This document shows positions 1 to 9,026 of a DNA stretch of 64,000 bases, in pieces. Source of the DNA: Neolewinella xylanilytica (GTDB lineage Bacteria > Bacteroidota > Bacteroidia > Chitinophagales > Saprospiraceae); the NCBI RefSeq assembly GCF_002934605.1, contig NZ_PTJC01000009.1, positions 1 to 64,000 of the forward strand, in the 5' to 3' direction. A program made the translations under genes and the position numbers. The notes beneath the pieces were generated by a model. The model saw only the letters and a list, made by a program, of their open reading frames with translations, was not told where the DNA came from and ran no database searches. Positions within the stretch are counted from its first letter, which is position 1. Each line of letters begins with the position of its first letter.

Positions 1-95
1 TCTTTTAGTCTTTTAGTCTTTTAGTCTTTTAGTCTTTTAGTCTTTTAGTCTTTTAGTCTTTTAGTCTTTTAGTCTTTTAGTCTTTTAGTCTTTTA
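1..95. repeat. Tandem array of an 8-bp unit (TCTTTTAG)
   Basis: The unit TCTTTTAG repeats about 12 times without visible variation and stops at TCTTTTA followed by CAAGC. It begins at the window edge, so the true length is unknown. Each unit carries TAG, and since 8 is not a multiple of 3 the array closes every plus-strand frame, so it is not coding. Perfect short tandem arrays are prone to slippage, so copy number may vary between strains. It lies beyond the 3' end of iscX. Confidence 0.95.
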
Positions 96-199
96 CAAGC
101 AATTTTCCCCAGCCAATCGTGTTCGCCATGCTCCGTCAAAAAAAGCCCTTTTGCATAGATATCAAAGGGAGCGCCAGCCACTGTCTACCATAAAGCGAA

Positions 200-282
200 G
201 CGACCGTCAACCAGAGAGCGATAGCGACCGTCTACCAGGGAGCGATAGCGACCGTCTACCAGGGAGCGCAGCGACCGTCTAC
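200..282. repeat. Imperfect 24-bp tandem repeat, about 3.5 copies
   Basis: The unit starts GCGACCGTCTACC and continues AGGGAGCGATA. Copies lie at 200-223 (two substitutions), 224-247, 248-270 (one base shorter) and a partial copy at 271-282. The last partial copy contains the stop codon of the minus-strand iscX gene (279-281). Translated on the minus strand the array reads as a repeating SLVDGRYR peptide, which I treat as non-genic. There are no unique spacers, so it is not a CRISPR array. Confidence 0.9.
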
Positions 283-524
283 TGATTCTCCCGCCACTCA
301 TAAACCCACTTAGCCTGAATCTGCTCCAGGTGTTCCTCCGTGGAGCCTTCGCGGCTGCCGGTGAACTGGGGGATTTCGAGAATCCAATCCAGCAAGTCGG
401 TGAACCGGACGCGATAGATTTTATCCTGTCCGAAATCATCCCCGAAGCGATCGTAGAGGGCAATGGCGATGTCCTCGTGGTCGGCCCAGCCGAAGGGAAA
501 ATCGTCGAAATCTTTAAAACTCAT
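279..524 (-). CDS. iscX: Iron-sulfur cluster assembly protein IscX
   Basis: The product is a small acidic protein of 81 residues. IscX (YfhJ) binds the cysteine desulfurase IscS and iron and tunes Fe-S cluster assembly in the cytosol. The family core is visible from about residue 13: a WADHEDIAIALYDRF stretch, VRFTDLLDWILEIPQF in the middle, and a C-terminal W-containing helix. E. coli IscX has 66 residues; the extra length is a short N-terminal lead (MSFKDFDDFPFG). The gene lies downstream of a 2Fe-2S ferredoxin on the same strand, the usual isc arrangement. Its stop codon falls inside the 24-bp repeat array. About 100 bp separate it from fdx, with an inverted repeat (TTTACGATG at 551-559, CATCGTAAA at 608-616) between them. 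Confidence 0.85.
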   Translation of the reverse strand: MSFKDFDDFPFGWADHEDIAIALYDRFGDDFGQDKIYRVRFTDLLDWILEIPQFTGSREGSTEEHLEQIQAKWVYEWRENQ

Positions 525-625
525 AGGTAATTGCGGTTTATGACATCCGATTTACGATGAGGTACGCACGATTCCGATTCGGTTAAAATTGGCCAGTGTG
601 ATTCAAGCATCGTAAACCGTAAATC

Positions 626-967
626 TTAGTGTTCGTGGCCGATTATTTTGCGCTGATCCGGTATCTCCACTTCGATCACGGCGTTCTCGTCCAGAATGAC
701 GGCCTGGCAACCCAGCCGGCTTTCGATGCGGGGGTTGATGGCTCGGTCGATGAAGTCTTCTTCCTTGTCGCTTATTCCCTCCAGGGCATCCTCGCCGGTC
801 AGGACGTAGACGTGGCAGGTGGAGCAGGCACAGACCTCCCCACAATTGTGATTCAGGTGAATACCATTTTCCTCGGTCACCTCCAGGATGCTCATGTCGA
901 CTTCAACATCCTCCACCGTTTTGGGGGAAATGCTTTTGTCCTCGAAGGTAAATTTTACGGTTGCCAT
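626..967 (-). CDS. fdx: 2Fe-2S ferredoxin, ISC/adrenodoxin type
   Basis: The product is an electron carrier for Fe-S cluster assembly, 113 residues from the chosen ATG. The adrenodoxin-type ligand pattern is C42-x5-C48-x2-C51 plus C87 (motif CGEVCACSTC, then LGCQA); an additional cysteine, C46, sits inside the loop. The beta-grasp fold is suggested by the N-terminal VKFTFED strand and the C-terminal VIEVEIPD strand. An upstream in-frame ATG at 1003 would add MFNFAPRKRISP and overlap bioA by 8 bp; I prefer MATVKF at 967, where ferredoxins normally begin. It sits between bioA and iscX on the same strand. Confidence 0.9.
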   Translation of the reverse strand: MATVKFTFEDKSISPKTVEDVEVDMSILEVTEENGIHLNHNCGEVCACSTCHVYVLTGEDALEGISDKEEDFIDRAINPRIESRLGCQAVILDENAVIEVEIPDQRKIIGHEH

Positions 968-995
968 TGGCGAAATACGTTTACGGGGGGCGAAA

Positions 996-2297
996 TTAAA
1001 CATATTTAACCACCGCGCGGCAAAGCAGTTCTAATTCCGGTTCATTAATGGTGAAGGGCGGCATCAGGTAGATCAAGCGGCCGAAGGGTCGGATCCATGC
1101 GCCCTCCCGCACGAAAATGGCCTGGGCGGCGGCCACGTCCACCGGCTCGTGCATTTCCACTACCCCGATCGCGCCCAGTACGCGTACCTCCTTTACCCGA
1201 CTGCTTTGGGCGGCGGGGCGCAGGTGCCGGGTTAACCGGGAAGCGATACACCTTACCTGTTGCTCCCAGGGACTTGCCAGTAAAAGATCGATGCTCGCGC
1301 AGGCGACCGCGCAGGCCAGCGGATTGGCCATGAAGGTCGGACCGTGCATCATCACCCCCGCTTCTCCCCTACCGATGACGTCGGCCACTTCAGCGCTGCA
1401 AACGGTGGCCGCCAGGGTTAGGTACCCTCCAGTGAGGGCCTTTCCCACGGTCATGATATCGGGGCGGTGGTTCGCTTCCCCTTCCGGAGAGATTTCGTTT
1501 CCTGCGCCCCCGCCGCCCAAAAACAACTGGCCGGTCCGGCCGAAGCCGGTGGCGATCTCATCGTAGATAAGCAAGAGACCGTGGCGGTCACAGAGTTCCC
1601 GGAAAACTCGTAGGTAAGCGGGATTGTAGAAATGCATGCCACCGGCTCCCTGTACCACGGGTTCGACGATAAAGGCCGCGGTCCGACCGGCGTACTCCGC
1701 GAAAAAGGCGGCCAGATCGGCTACGTAGACCGGGTCGACTGGCGATTGATACCCCCCCGGTGGCCGCCGAAAAAAGGCGTGCTCGGGCAAGAAGCCCCGG
1801 AACACCTGGTGCATTCCCGTTACCGGGTCACAGACCGACATCGGCGCGGTGGTATCGCCGTGGTAGCCGCCGCGCAGAGTCAGAAATTTGTGCCGCTCCG
1901 GGAATCCCAGTGCATTTTGGTACTGGACGGCCATTTTCATGGCTACCTCCACACTGACCGAGCCGCTGTCGGCCAGGAAAATGCGATCCAACCCTTTAGG
2001 AAGGATTTTAACCAGCCGCTTACCGAGTTCGATGGCCGGTTCGTGGGTGATGCCCCCGAACATGACGTGGCTCATCCGTTCGGCCTGCCGGTGGAGAGCA
2101 TCGTTCAGTTCGGGGACATTGTAGCCGTGGATGGCGCACCACCAGCTGGACATCCCGTCGACCAGCTCGCGGCCGTCGGCGAGTTGCAGCCGGCAGCCGG
2201 TGGCCGATGTTATCGGGTACACCGGGAGCGGGTCCCGCAGACTGGTGTAGGGGTGCCAGAGATGTTGCCGGTCGAAGGCGAGATCGGATGCGTTCAT
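996..2297 (-). CDS. bioA: Adenosylmethionine-8-amino-7-oxononanoate aminotransferase
   Basis: BioA converts KAPA to DAPA in biotin synthesis, using S-adenosylmethionine as amino donor and PLP as cofactor. The 433-residue length is usual for class III aminotransferases. Visible marks are the N-terminal HLWHPYTS stretch typical of BioA, the substrate-binding SSWWCAIHGYN, the PLP-aspartate region YDEIATGFGRTG, and the Schiff-base lysine in TVGKALTGGY. No other bio gene is in the window. It is flanked by Fe-S assembly genes, which may matter because biotin synthase (BioB) consumes Fe-S clusters. It lies 28 bp upstream of the chosen fdx start, so the two are probably cotranscribed. Confidence 0.93.
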   Translation of the reverse strand: MNASDLAFDRQHLWHPYTSLRDPLPVYPITSATGCRLQLADGRELVDGMSSWWCAIHGYNVPELNDALHRQAERMSHVMFGGITHEPAIELGKRLVKILPKGLDRIFLADSGSVSVEVAMKMAVQYQNALGFPERHKFLTLRGGYHGDTTAPMSVCDPVTGMHQVFRGFLPEHAFFRRPPGGYQSPVDPVYVADLAAFFAEYAGRTAAFIVEPVVQGAGGMHFYNPAYLRVFRELCDRHGLLLIYDEIATGFGRTGQLFLGGGGAGNEISPEGEANHRPDIMTVGKALTGGYLTLAATVCSAEVADVIGRGEAGVMMHGPTFMANPLACAVACASIDLLLASPWEQQVRCIASRLTRHLRPAAQSSRVKEVRVLGAIGVVEMHEPVDVAAAQAIFVREGAWIRPFGRLIYLMPPFTINEPELELLCRAVVKYV

Positions 2298-2330
2298 ATA
2301 CTGGCCGGGAGCGGCCGCTTAAAATGCCAA

Positions 2331-2363
2331 CCCGCCGGGTCCGTTGTGAACGATCCCGGCGGG
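2331..2363 (-). terminator. Hairpin downstream of nfu
   Basis: CCCGCCGGG (2331-2339) pairs with CCCGGCGGG (2355-2363), 9 bp with a 15-nt loop. Read on the minus strand it follows the nfu stop and is followed by TTGGCATTTT, a weak T-rich tail. It may end nfu transcription or reduce read-through into bioA. Confidence 0.5.
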
Positions 2364-2412
2364 CGGCAGTACCTTTTGACTTGGTACTTAGTCCTTCAAA
2401 CTTCGTACTTCC

Positions 2413-3030
2413 CTAGCCCATTTCCTGGACCACCTCCTTCACCTGGGGCATCATCCGCTTGAGCATCTGCTCGATACCGGACTTCAGGGTGACGGTGGAG
2501 CTAGGGCAACCGGAGCAGGCGCCCTGCATGATCACGGTAACGACACCCTCCTGGTAGGATTTGAATTCGATGTTACCGCCGTCCATTTCCACGGCCGGTT
2601 TGACGTAGGTGTCGATCAGCTCCTTGATCTGGGCGACGGTTTCCGCTTCGTCTTCGGTGTATTCGTAGCTGACGCCACGCTCTTCCTCAATGCGGGCGAC
2701 CTCCTCTGCGAAGCCGTCCTTGATGATGGGCTTGTTCTCTTCGAGGTACCCCTTGACGTACTCCTTCAGCTTGAGCATGATATCGTCCCAGCTGTAGTTG
2801 AATTCCTTGGTGATGGTAACATAGTTGTTGGCGATGTACACCTTCTTCACGTAGGGGAAATCATACAGTACGGCGGCGAGGGGCGACCACTCCCGGGCAA
2901 ACTCCTCTTCCCGGAACTCGGCGGTGCCGTTGTAGAGCATCCGGTTGGTGACGAACTTGAGTGTCTCGGGGTTGGGGGTCTGTTCGGTATAGAGAAGGAC
3001 GGGGCGCTTGGTGGCGGTGGCTTGGCTCAT
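2413..3030 (-). CDS. nfuA: NifU-family Fe-S carrier protein (Nfu type)
   Basis: The 205-residue protein has two domains. Residues about 10-95 form an Nfu N-terminal scaffold domain (YTEQTPNPETLKFV opening). Residues about 130-205 form the NifU C-terminal domain with the cluster-binding C172-x2-C175 in the motif GACSGCPSST. Nfu proteins receive a 4Fe-4S cluster from the assembly machinery and deliver it to client enzymes. The gene heads the minus-strand group nfu, bioA, fdx, iscX. A glutamate-rich linker of about 35 residues separates the domains. The family assignment is firm; the symbol nfuA is by analogy. Confidence 0.9.
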   Translation of the reverse strand: MSQATATKRPVLLYTEQTPNPETLKFVTNRMLYNGTAEFREEEFAREWSPLAAVLYDFPYVKKVYIANNYVTITKEFNYSWDDIMLKLKEYVKGYLEENKPIIKDGFAEEVARIEEERGVSYEYTEDEAETVAQIKELIDTYVKPAVEMDGGNIEFKSYQEGVVTVIMQGACSGCPSSTVTLKSGIEQMLKRMMPQVKEVVQEMG

Positions 3031-3101
3031 CGTTGACTTTTTGTTACTAACACCTTGTTACCCGAACGGTTGAGCTGCGTACTACCTAGTAGCCGGCCAA
3101 T

Positions 3102-3135
3102 AAAAAAGGGAGGCGTAGCCTGCGCCATGCCTCCC
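3102..3135 (-). terminator. Rho-independent terminator of susD
   Basis: GGGAGGC (3108-3114) pairs with GCCTCCC (3129-3135). Read on the minus strand the stem is followed by six T residues (complement of A at 3102-3107). It lies 27 bp past the susD stop, as expected for the end of a susCD operon. Confidence 0.85.
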
Positions 3136-3161
3136 TTCCTGTTGCCTAAGGGGTGATCCGT

Positions 3162-4637
3162 TTACTGGACGTCCCACCAGACGCGACCGTCGATCGTATC
3201 TCCGGTTGAGCCAAACTGGCGATCAATAGCATCATTATACTGCTCCCGGTTAAGCGCGAATTCATCGGTAGTATACGCTCTCCGACGGGGAATTTGCTTA
3301 CTGGCGTTGAGGGCGGCAGGAGCTGGGTTCAAATCTGGGTACCCCAAGCGGCGCCATTCCGACCAGCCCTCAATTCCCTGGTAGTACAGCGCTAGCCACT
3401 TTTGCTGTCCAATAGATTGTTGAAAATTGCTTGCATTAAATTCTACCGACTCTTGGTCCAGGTAGTCAGTGATGGCGGCTTCATCCGTAATACCGTATTG
3501 GTTCATGCTGGCAATGATGGCCTGACGGTAAAGGTCCGCGGCGTCGCCTTCAATCCAGCCACGGGCGGCGGCTTCCGACTGATTGAAAAGCACTTCACTA
3601 TACGTCAGAATAGTGAGCGGTGAAGTCGGGCTATAGAAATACTCTAAGCCGGGAAATGACACATCAGCGGTAGCAGTAAGTCCGGCTTGCTCTTCCGTAA
3701 CTCCGTATGGCTTACCGCGGTACACGAGGTCACCGGATAGTTGAGAGTTAGCGGTAGGCTGAGCATAGACCATGAGGCGGGGATCGTTCACACTTTGTAA
3801 GTAGTCAATTAGCGGTTCGCTAACGACATAGTCCGTACGTGTGAGCGAGTTTGTATACCAAGGGTTATCTCCAAGTCCCCCAGTACCGGCATACACTAGT
3901 TCAGCGTTGTCAGCATTGGAAGTCATTACCCCATACTGGTTATTAAGGGCTTCGTTAGCCCACTCAGAACCGAGGTCAGGTGCTACGTTGGATACCCGAA
4001 GGCCAGCACGTAAAATCAGGCTGTTAGCGAATTTCCGCCACATTTCCATGTCTCCACCGAAAATAAGGTCTCCGGTAACGGAGCCCTCGACAATCATGTC
4101 GCGTGCTTCCATGAGGTTTGCAACGGCACCACGGTAGATTTCCTCTTGCTCGTCATAAACCGGAGAAAGATTGGCGGAGCCCTGCAAAGCGTCGGTGTAG
4201 GGAACATCGCCCCAGACATCCGTTATATTCAGAAAACCCCACTGCTGCATGATCATAGCCAAAGCAATTTGATTCGCGTTTGGACCAGAAGCGCTGGCAT
4301 TACCTCTGGTTTCCTCATCGGTATTGACCTCAATCACATACTGAAAGTCCTGCAAGCCACTACGGTAGAGGCCATAAAATGAGGTTTCTTGGGTAGAGTA
4401 GCGGGTTACGTCAGTATACTGGTTTTGTGACAGATACTGGGCATAGTGGTTACCGATCTCCCCCAGGGCAGATTGTCCAAGCAGCTGGCTTACTAATTGC
4501 CGCTGGGACTCCGATATGATGTATGAAGTCGGAACCGACGTGGGGCTGTTGGGATCGGTATTAATTTCCTGAAAGTCATCCGTACAACGGGTGAATCCAA
4601 GAACTATTAAGAGCGCAAATATTATGCGAGTCATCAT
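3162..4637 (-). CDS. SusD/RagB-family nutrient-binding lipoprotein
   Basis: This is the surface lipoprotein partner of the SusC-type transporter encoded upstream; it caps the barrel and captures the ligand. The start is set at MMTRII because this gives a clean lipoprotein signal ending LIVLGFTRC, with the lipidated cysteine followed by TDDFQEINTDPNSPTSV, the usual opening of the SusD-like_2 branch. TPR-like helices make up the body (491 residues in total). The gap to susC is 38 bp, so the pair is one operon ending at the terminator at 3102-3135. No glycoside hydrolase or sensor gene adjoins the pair, so the substrate cannot be read from context; peptide or other non-glycan ligands remain possible. 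Confidence 0.9.
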   Translation of the reverse strand: MMTRIIFALLIVLGFTRCTDDFQEINTDPNSPTSVPTSYIISESQRQLVSQLLGQSALGEIGNHYAQYLSQNQYTDVTRYSTQETSFYGLYRSGLQDFQYVIEVNTDEETRGNASASGPNANQIALAMIMQQWGFLNITDVWGDVPYTDALQGSANLSPVYDEQEEIYRGAVANLMEARDMIVEGSVTGDLIFGGDMEMWRKFANSLILRAGLRVSNVAPDLGSEWANEALNNQYGVMTSNADNAELVYAGTGGLGDNPWYTNSLTRTDYVVSEPLIDYLQSVNDPRLMVYAQPTANSQLSGDLVYRGKPYGVTEEQAGLTATADVSFPGLEYFYSPTSPLTILTYSEVLFNQSEAAARGWIEGDAADLYRQAIIASMNQYGITDEAAITDYLDQESVEFNASNFQQSIGQQKWLALYYQGIEGWSEWRRLGYPDLNPAPAALNASKQIPRRRAYTTDEFALNREQYNDAIDRQFGSTGDTIDGRVWWDVQ

Positions 4638-4675
4638 CGTAGTTTTTTGTGATAAGAAATGGTCTGCGGCCACTG

Positions 4676-7600
4676 CTAGAAGCTTACATTAAGGTTGACT
4701 CCGTAACTACGGACACTCGGGTTCTGACCATTTTCGTAGCCTTGAATATTACCGTTTGACAATGCCGCGTCGGGATCAATGTTGGGGGCATTCTTGTAGA
4801 GGATTGCCAAGTTCCGAGCGGTTAGGCTCAGCGTAGCGGTGCTTATAAAATTATTGGCAAACCACGCAGCGGGAAGCGGACGACTGATGCTGACCTCGCG
4901 GAGCTTTACGAAGCTGGCATCGTAGACAAATTGTTCACTGATTTGGAAGGTCGATTCATAGTAGTTCCTGACATCGACGTAGGTCTCATTCGGGGTGCCG
5001 TCTTCATTCACACCTTCGATAAGAATTCCTCCTGATAAGCGGTTTCCATCCTCGTCGTATGCAGGATCCCGGATTGGCGCACCTAAGGCATTTACTCCCA
5101 CGGTATTCTCAAACATACCGGAATAGTTACCCCACATGTTGCTGACGGAATAGATCTGCCCACCCTTACGGAAATCAACCAAGGTATTGATGTTGAATCC
5201 GTAAATCGTAAAGCTATTGGATATACCACCCGTGAAGTCGGGGTAAGCACTGCCAAAGTTCTGGTTAGTCACTCGGGTAGGTAAGCCTTCTTCATCAAGG
5301 ATGATGGAGCCGCTCGTTGAATCGCGAAGGAACCCGCCCCCGTTGAGCTGGCCGTAGGGCTGGCCTTTCTCAGCCAGAAAGTTAACGTACCAGGTGCTTC
5401 CAATGGACAACTGATCAAGTCCGTCAATCAGTTCTACGACTTTGTTACGGTTACGCGCATAATTGATCCCGACATTCCAAGTGAAATTCTCCGTTTGCAC
5501 TGGGGTGCCGTACACCCTCAATTCGATACCCTTGTTTTCCAGCAGACCTGCGTTGACGAAGGTTGAGGCAAACCCAGTCGTCGAAGAAACGCTGACGTCA
5601 AAGATCAAATCCTCAGATTGTATATCGTAGTAGGTCAAGTCAAATCCGGCGCGATCGTTTAAGAACCGCATTTCAAGGCCGGTTTCCCAAGTAGTAATGC
5701 TTTCCGAGCGGAGGTCAAAGTTTCTCTGCTGGGTCGGAATGGCAAAGCCCGGGAATGCACCGAACGGTCCTACACTGCCAATCGTATTCCGCGTATTATA
5801 GGGATCGGTATCATTTCCTACCGTAGCAAAGCCGCCCCGAATTTTACCAAAGCTTACGATGTCGCTATTGGCAATCAGTTCACTGAAAACGAAGCTTCCG
5901 GAAACGGACGGGTAGAAGTAGCTGTTATTGCCCGATTCCAGTGCTGAGCTCCAGTCATTACGTCCGGTGACGTCTACGTACAACATACTGCGCCAGCCAA
6001 TACCCAGCCGACCGTAGACGGACTGAACTTCTTTCTGAGAACGGTAATTGATAAGATTAGGACGGGAATTGGATGCGTCCAAGGTATAGTAATCGGGTAC
6101 GTTTAATCCATCCACCGTATTTCCCCCCGTGGATTGATCTTGCTCTTGCCGAAGGTTGGCACCTAACTGTCCGTCAATGCTAAAGTCGCTGAACGTCTTT
6201 GAGTAGTCGAGCAGGGCCTCGAAGTTATTTTCCCGCGCCGTCCGCGCCACCTCCGAATAATAGTCCAAAGAGGCATTGGAACCGGAAGCTACGCGCTGGG
6301 TCGTACGGAAAGTGTAATAGTCCGTGCGAGCGAATCCGGAAAGGGATAGACCGGGCATGATGTCGTAACGCAGGGCTAAATTACCAAATACGCGATCGCG
6401 ATCATCGGAGTTGCCATCACGATTGATGGTCCAATAGGGGCTTTCCCAATAATTAGCTCGCAGGTCGTTGGGGGCACGAATGTTCCAGGTTCGCGGCGTA
6501 CCGTCTGGCATTTGATAGTCTTTCAGACGATCAAGGTCCAACTGGCGCTGCCACCACTGGTTGAAATTGGTCTGTATATTAGTGGCACTCGCATTACCAT
6601 AGCCAATACCGGGGCGACCTTCTCCGGCGGTATTGACGTAGTTGGCGTTCACCGAGGCGGTGAACTTGCTGCCGAGTTGCTGGCTGGCGCTTACGTTAAC
6701 CGTATTGCGGTTCAGTGATGAACCGGGGTATACGCCGTTGTTGCTGTTGTTGGTGTACGAGAGGCGGAAGTTGCCGGTTTCGCTACCACCGGCAATCGAG
6801 ACGTTATTGTTGTACTGCACGCCGGTGTCGTAGAAATCACGGACACTGTTCTCAGAGGCAACCCATGGCCGGAGTTCGCCAAACGTTTCGCCAGGAAACC
6901 AACTGTCCCAGTGTCTTACCAGGGTGCCATCCAGGGCGGGCCCCCAGCTTCCGTCGTAGGCATAGTCCGCGATCAACTGACCGTCAAACTCCCGGTACGA
7001 TTCAGGGTATTCCCCTTCCTTGAACTCAAAAGGAAGAAAATTTCCGCGACGTCCCCCGCCGTACTCATCCTGATAGTCTGGCAATACGGCCACTGTGGAA
7101 AATTGGATACCGGAGTTGATGGTGACCCCGAGTCCCCTGCGAGCTTTTCCACTTTTCGTCGTGATCAGAATGACACCGTTGGAGGCACGGGAACCGTAAA
7201 GAGCCGCGGCAGCACCACCCTTGAGAATAGAAATTGACTCAATGTCATTTGGATTGATATCCTGAGCCATGTTTCCATAATCCTGCCCGCCGCGTGCTTC
7301 ACTGGCGTTTCGTCCGCCAAAAGTGGAGTTATCGATAGGTGTACCATCCACAACGAACAGCGGCTGGTTGGTTCCCGTGAGCGAGGTAGCACCCCGAAGA
7401 ATGATACTGGACGAACCGCCAAGGCCGGAGTTATTGTTGTTGATCTGGGCACCGGCCACCCGGCCGTTGAGCGCGCTTACCAAGTTAGTTTCCTGAGCTT
7501 GATTTACTTCCGCACCGTCAATCTGCGATACCGCGTAGCCCAACGACTTCTCCTCGCGGGAAATACCGAGGGCCGTCACCACTACGTCGTTCAACTGAAC

Positions 7601-7888
7601 GCCCTCGGCCAAGACGATATCGTAGTTGTCGTCGGTAGTAAGGGGCACGTTCTGGGTAGCGTAGCCCGTGTAACTGACGATCAGCTCCTCGGCGCCTTCC
7701 GGCACGTTGAGTGTGAAGTATCCGTTAAAGTCGGAAACGGTACCGGTGGTCGTCCCGGCCACCAGGACCGAAGCACCAATGAGGGGTTCACCGGATGCGT
7801 CGGTGATCGTACCGGTGATCGATTCCTGGGCAAGGGCAAATCCCGCCAGACCGATCACCAATGCGAGAACTAGAGAAAATCTCTGCAT
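4676..7888 (-). CDS. SusC/RagA-family TonB-linked outer membrane transporter
   Basis: This 1070-residue outer-membrane transporter imports substrate using energy from TonB-ExbBD. In order: a signal peptide ending ALAQ (about residue 20), a carboxypeptidase-regulatory-like domain (about 22-110, with GTITDASGEPLIGASV), the conserved VVVTALGISREEKSLGYAV segment, a plug domain containing VVDGTPID and the SILKGGAAAALYGSRASNG motif, then a large beta-barrel ending in the aromatic C-terminus GVNLNVSF. It is cotranscribed with the SusD-like gene. Its upstream region (7889-8151) is shared with a divergent barrel gene; I could not find a good -7 box for susC there. A short hairpin (about 7923-7941) lies in the probable 5' leader. 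Confidence 0.95.
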   Translation of the reverse strand: MQRFSLVLALVIGLAGFALAQESITGTITDASGEPLIGASVLVAGTTTGTVSDFNGYFTLNVPEGAEELIVSYTGYATQNVPLTTDDNYDIVLAEGVQLNDVVVTALGISREEKSLGYAVSQIDGAEVNQAQETNLVSALNGRVAGAQINNNNSGLGGSSSIILRGATSLTGTNQPLFVVDGTPIDNSTFGGRNASEARGGQDYGNMAQDINPNDIESISILKGGAAAALYGSRASNGVILITTKSGKARRGLGVTINSGIQFSTVAVLPDYQDEYGGGRRGNFLPFEFKEGEYPESYREFDGQLIADYAYDGSWGPALDGTLVRHWDSWFPGETFGELRPWVASENSVRDFYDTGVQYNNNVSIAGGSETGNFRLSYTNNSNNGVYPGSSLNRNTVNVSASQQLGSKFTASVNANYVNTAGEGRPGIGYGNASATNIQTNFNQWWQRQLDLDRLKDYQMPDGTPRTWNIRAPNDLRANYWESPYWTINRDGNSDDRDRVFGNLALRYDIMPGLSLSGFARTDYYTFRTTQRVASGSNASLDYYSEVARTARENNFEALLDYSKTFSDFSIDGQLGANLRQEQDQSTGGNTVDGLNVPDYYTLDASNSRPNLINYRSQKEVQSVYGRLGIGWRSMLYVDVTGRNDWSSALESGNNSYFYPSVSGSFVFSELIANSDIVSFGKIRGGFATVGNDTDPYNTRNTIGSVGPFGAFPGFAIPTQQRNFDLRSESITTWETGLEMRFLNDRAGFDLTYYDIQSEDLIFDVSVSSTTGFASTFVNAGLLENKGIELRVYGTPVQTENFTWNVGINYARNRNKVVELIDGLDQLSIGSTWYVNFLAEKGQPYGQLNGGGFLRDSTSGSIILDEEGLPTRVTNQNFGSAYPDFTGGISNSFTIYGFNINTLVDFRKGGQIYSVSNMWGNYSGMFENTVGVNALGAPIRDPAYDEDGNRLSGGILIEGVNEDGTPNETYVDVRNYYESTFQISEQFVYDASFVKLREVSISRPLPAAWFANNFISTATLSLTARNLAILYKNAPNIDPDAALSNGNIQGYENGQNPSVRSYGVNLNVSF

Positions 7889-8116
7889 TTGGAATTATTT
7901 AGTTGATTACAATTCAATAGGCCGGCACGCCCGAAGCGCGCCGATTTTCTTTCTGACCGACTTATTTGGATGAGTGTCCCCCCTGAATTCAGGGCGCAAG
8001 GTACACTAATAATCGGTTGCGCTGACAACGATCAGAATAAAATGTCCCGTTTCTTGCAACCAACCGTTTCGAAATGGTCGCGCTCCTTGCTCCTGCGGCC
8101 CCCCGCCCCCCTACCG

Positions 8117-8124
8117 TAATTTTG
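8117..8124 (+). promoter_or_regulatory. -7 box TAATTTTG
   Basis: This matches the Bacteroidota -7 consensus TAnnTTTG, 27 nt before the ATG of the barrel gene at 8152. No TTG lies at the usual 17-23 nt upstream. Confidence 0.5.
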
Positions 8125-8151
8125 TAGCATCTTTGCAGCCAAATCTGAACC

Positions 8152-9021
8152 ATGCACCGTTCCCATCTCCCCCTTTTACTCGCCCTGATGCTTCCGCTGA
8201 GCGGCCTGTACGCCCAAACCTTCAGCGGCGGTTTCCGCGCCGGCCTTAACTTTATCACCTTCGACGCCGACGAGGAAATGGACGGGGATATGACATTGGA
8301 AGAATTCCGGCGCACTACCGGTTTTCACGTGGGAGCCACCTTCGCCCTAGCCTTTACGGACCTCGTGGGGGTGAAGGCAGACCTGATGTACAGCCAGAAA
8401 GGCGGTGAAGTACGCTACCAGGGGCCCTCCTATTTCTACGTATACGGCGACGTGAACGACGTGGAAGGACTTCGTATCAACGGCGACCTGGATAGCGAGC
8501 GCGACGTACTCAACAGTTACATCGACATCCCCGTAGTGGGCTACTACCGCCTCGGCCCGGTAGAAATCGAGGGCGGGGTCAGTGCCGGGTTTCTCGTCAA
8601 CAGCCGCGCTTCCGGGTCGGCCACCTTTTCTAACGTAACTTTTCCCGACGGACGTACGGTTGACGACATATCCTTTAATTACGATTACAATTACTTCAGC
8701 GACGACATCGGCTTCGCGGCGATCATCGAACCCAGTCCGACCCGGCAAGGATTCCCATCGGTAATTGACGCCTACTACAACAGTGAAGACAACCGCCCCC
8801 TGTACCGTCGCCTGGACTTTGGCCTGGTAGGCGGTGCATCCGTATTCCTGAACAACGGGCTCTACCTCGGCCTGCGCTACCAGTACGGGCTCACCGACGC
8901 TACCCGCGGGGAGAACGACCTGCGGCTGGCACGTACCGAAGGCGTGGAGGAAAGAGAATACAATACGAACGACAAGGATTACAATCGCGTCATCCAGACC
9001 AGTATCGGCTTCCGGTTCTAG
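8152..9021 (+). CDS. PorT-family outer membrane beta-barrel protein
   Basis: The 289-residue exported protein has a signal peptide ending LSGLYAQ, then alternating amphipathic strands (GFRAGLNFITF, GVKADLMYSQKGGE, PVVGYYRLGPVEIEGG, LYLGLRYQYGLTD) and a terminal strand ending in aromatic IGFRF, as in small barrels of the outer-membrane beta-barrel (PorT-like) family. Such proteins sit in the outer membrane; specific functions are mostly unknown. The stop is only 5 bp from the ATG of trpD, so the gene is probably the first of the trp operon. That neighbour is unexpected and no metabolic link is evident. Confidence 0.85.
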   Translation: MHRSHLPLLLALMLPLSGLYAQTFSGGFRAGLNFITFDADEEMDGDMTLEEFRRTTGFHVGATFALAFTDLVGVKADLMYSQKGGEVRYQGPSYFYVYGDVNDVEGLRINGDLDSERDVLNSYIDIPVVGYYRLGPVEIEGGVSAGFLVNSRASGSATFSNVTFPDGRTVDDISFNYDYNYFSDDIGFAAIIEPSPTRQGFPSVIDAYYNSEDNRPLYRRLDFGLVGGASVFLNNGLYLGLRYQYGLTDATRGENDLRLARTEGVEEREYNTNDKDYNRVIQTSIGFRF

Positions 9022-9026
9022 GGCGT

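Noticed and set aside
200..282. Possible CRISPR array
   Set aside because: The copies are directly adjacent with no unique spacers and no cas genes are near.
185..463. Minus-strand frame with repeating SLVDGRYR at its end
   Set aside because: It is a translation of the 24-bp repeat array antisense to and overlapping iscX, with no independent support.
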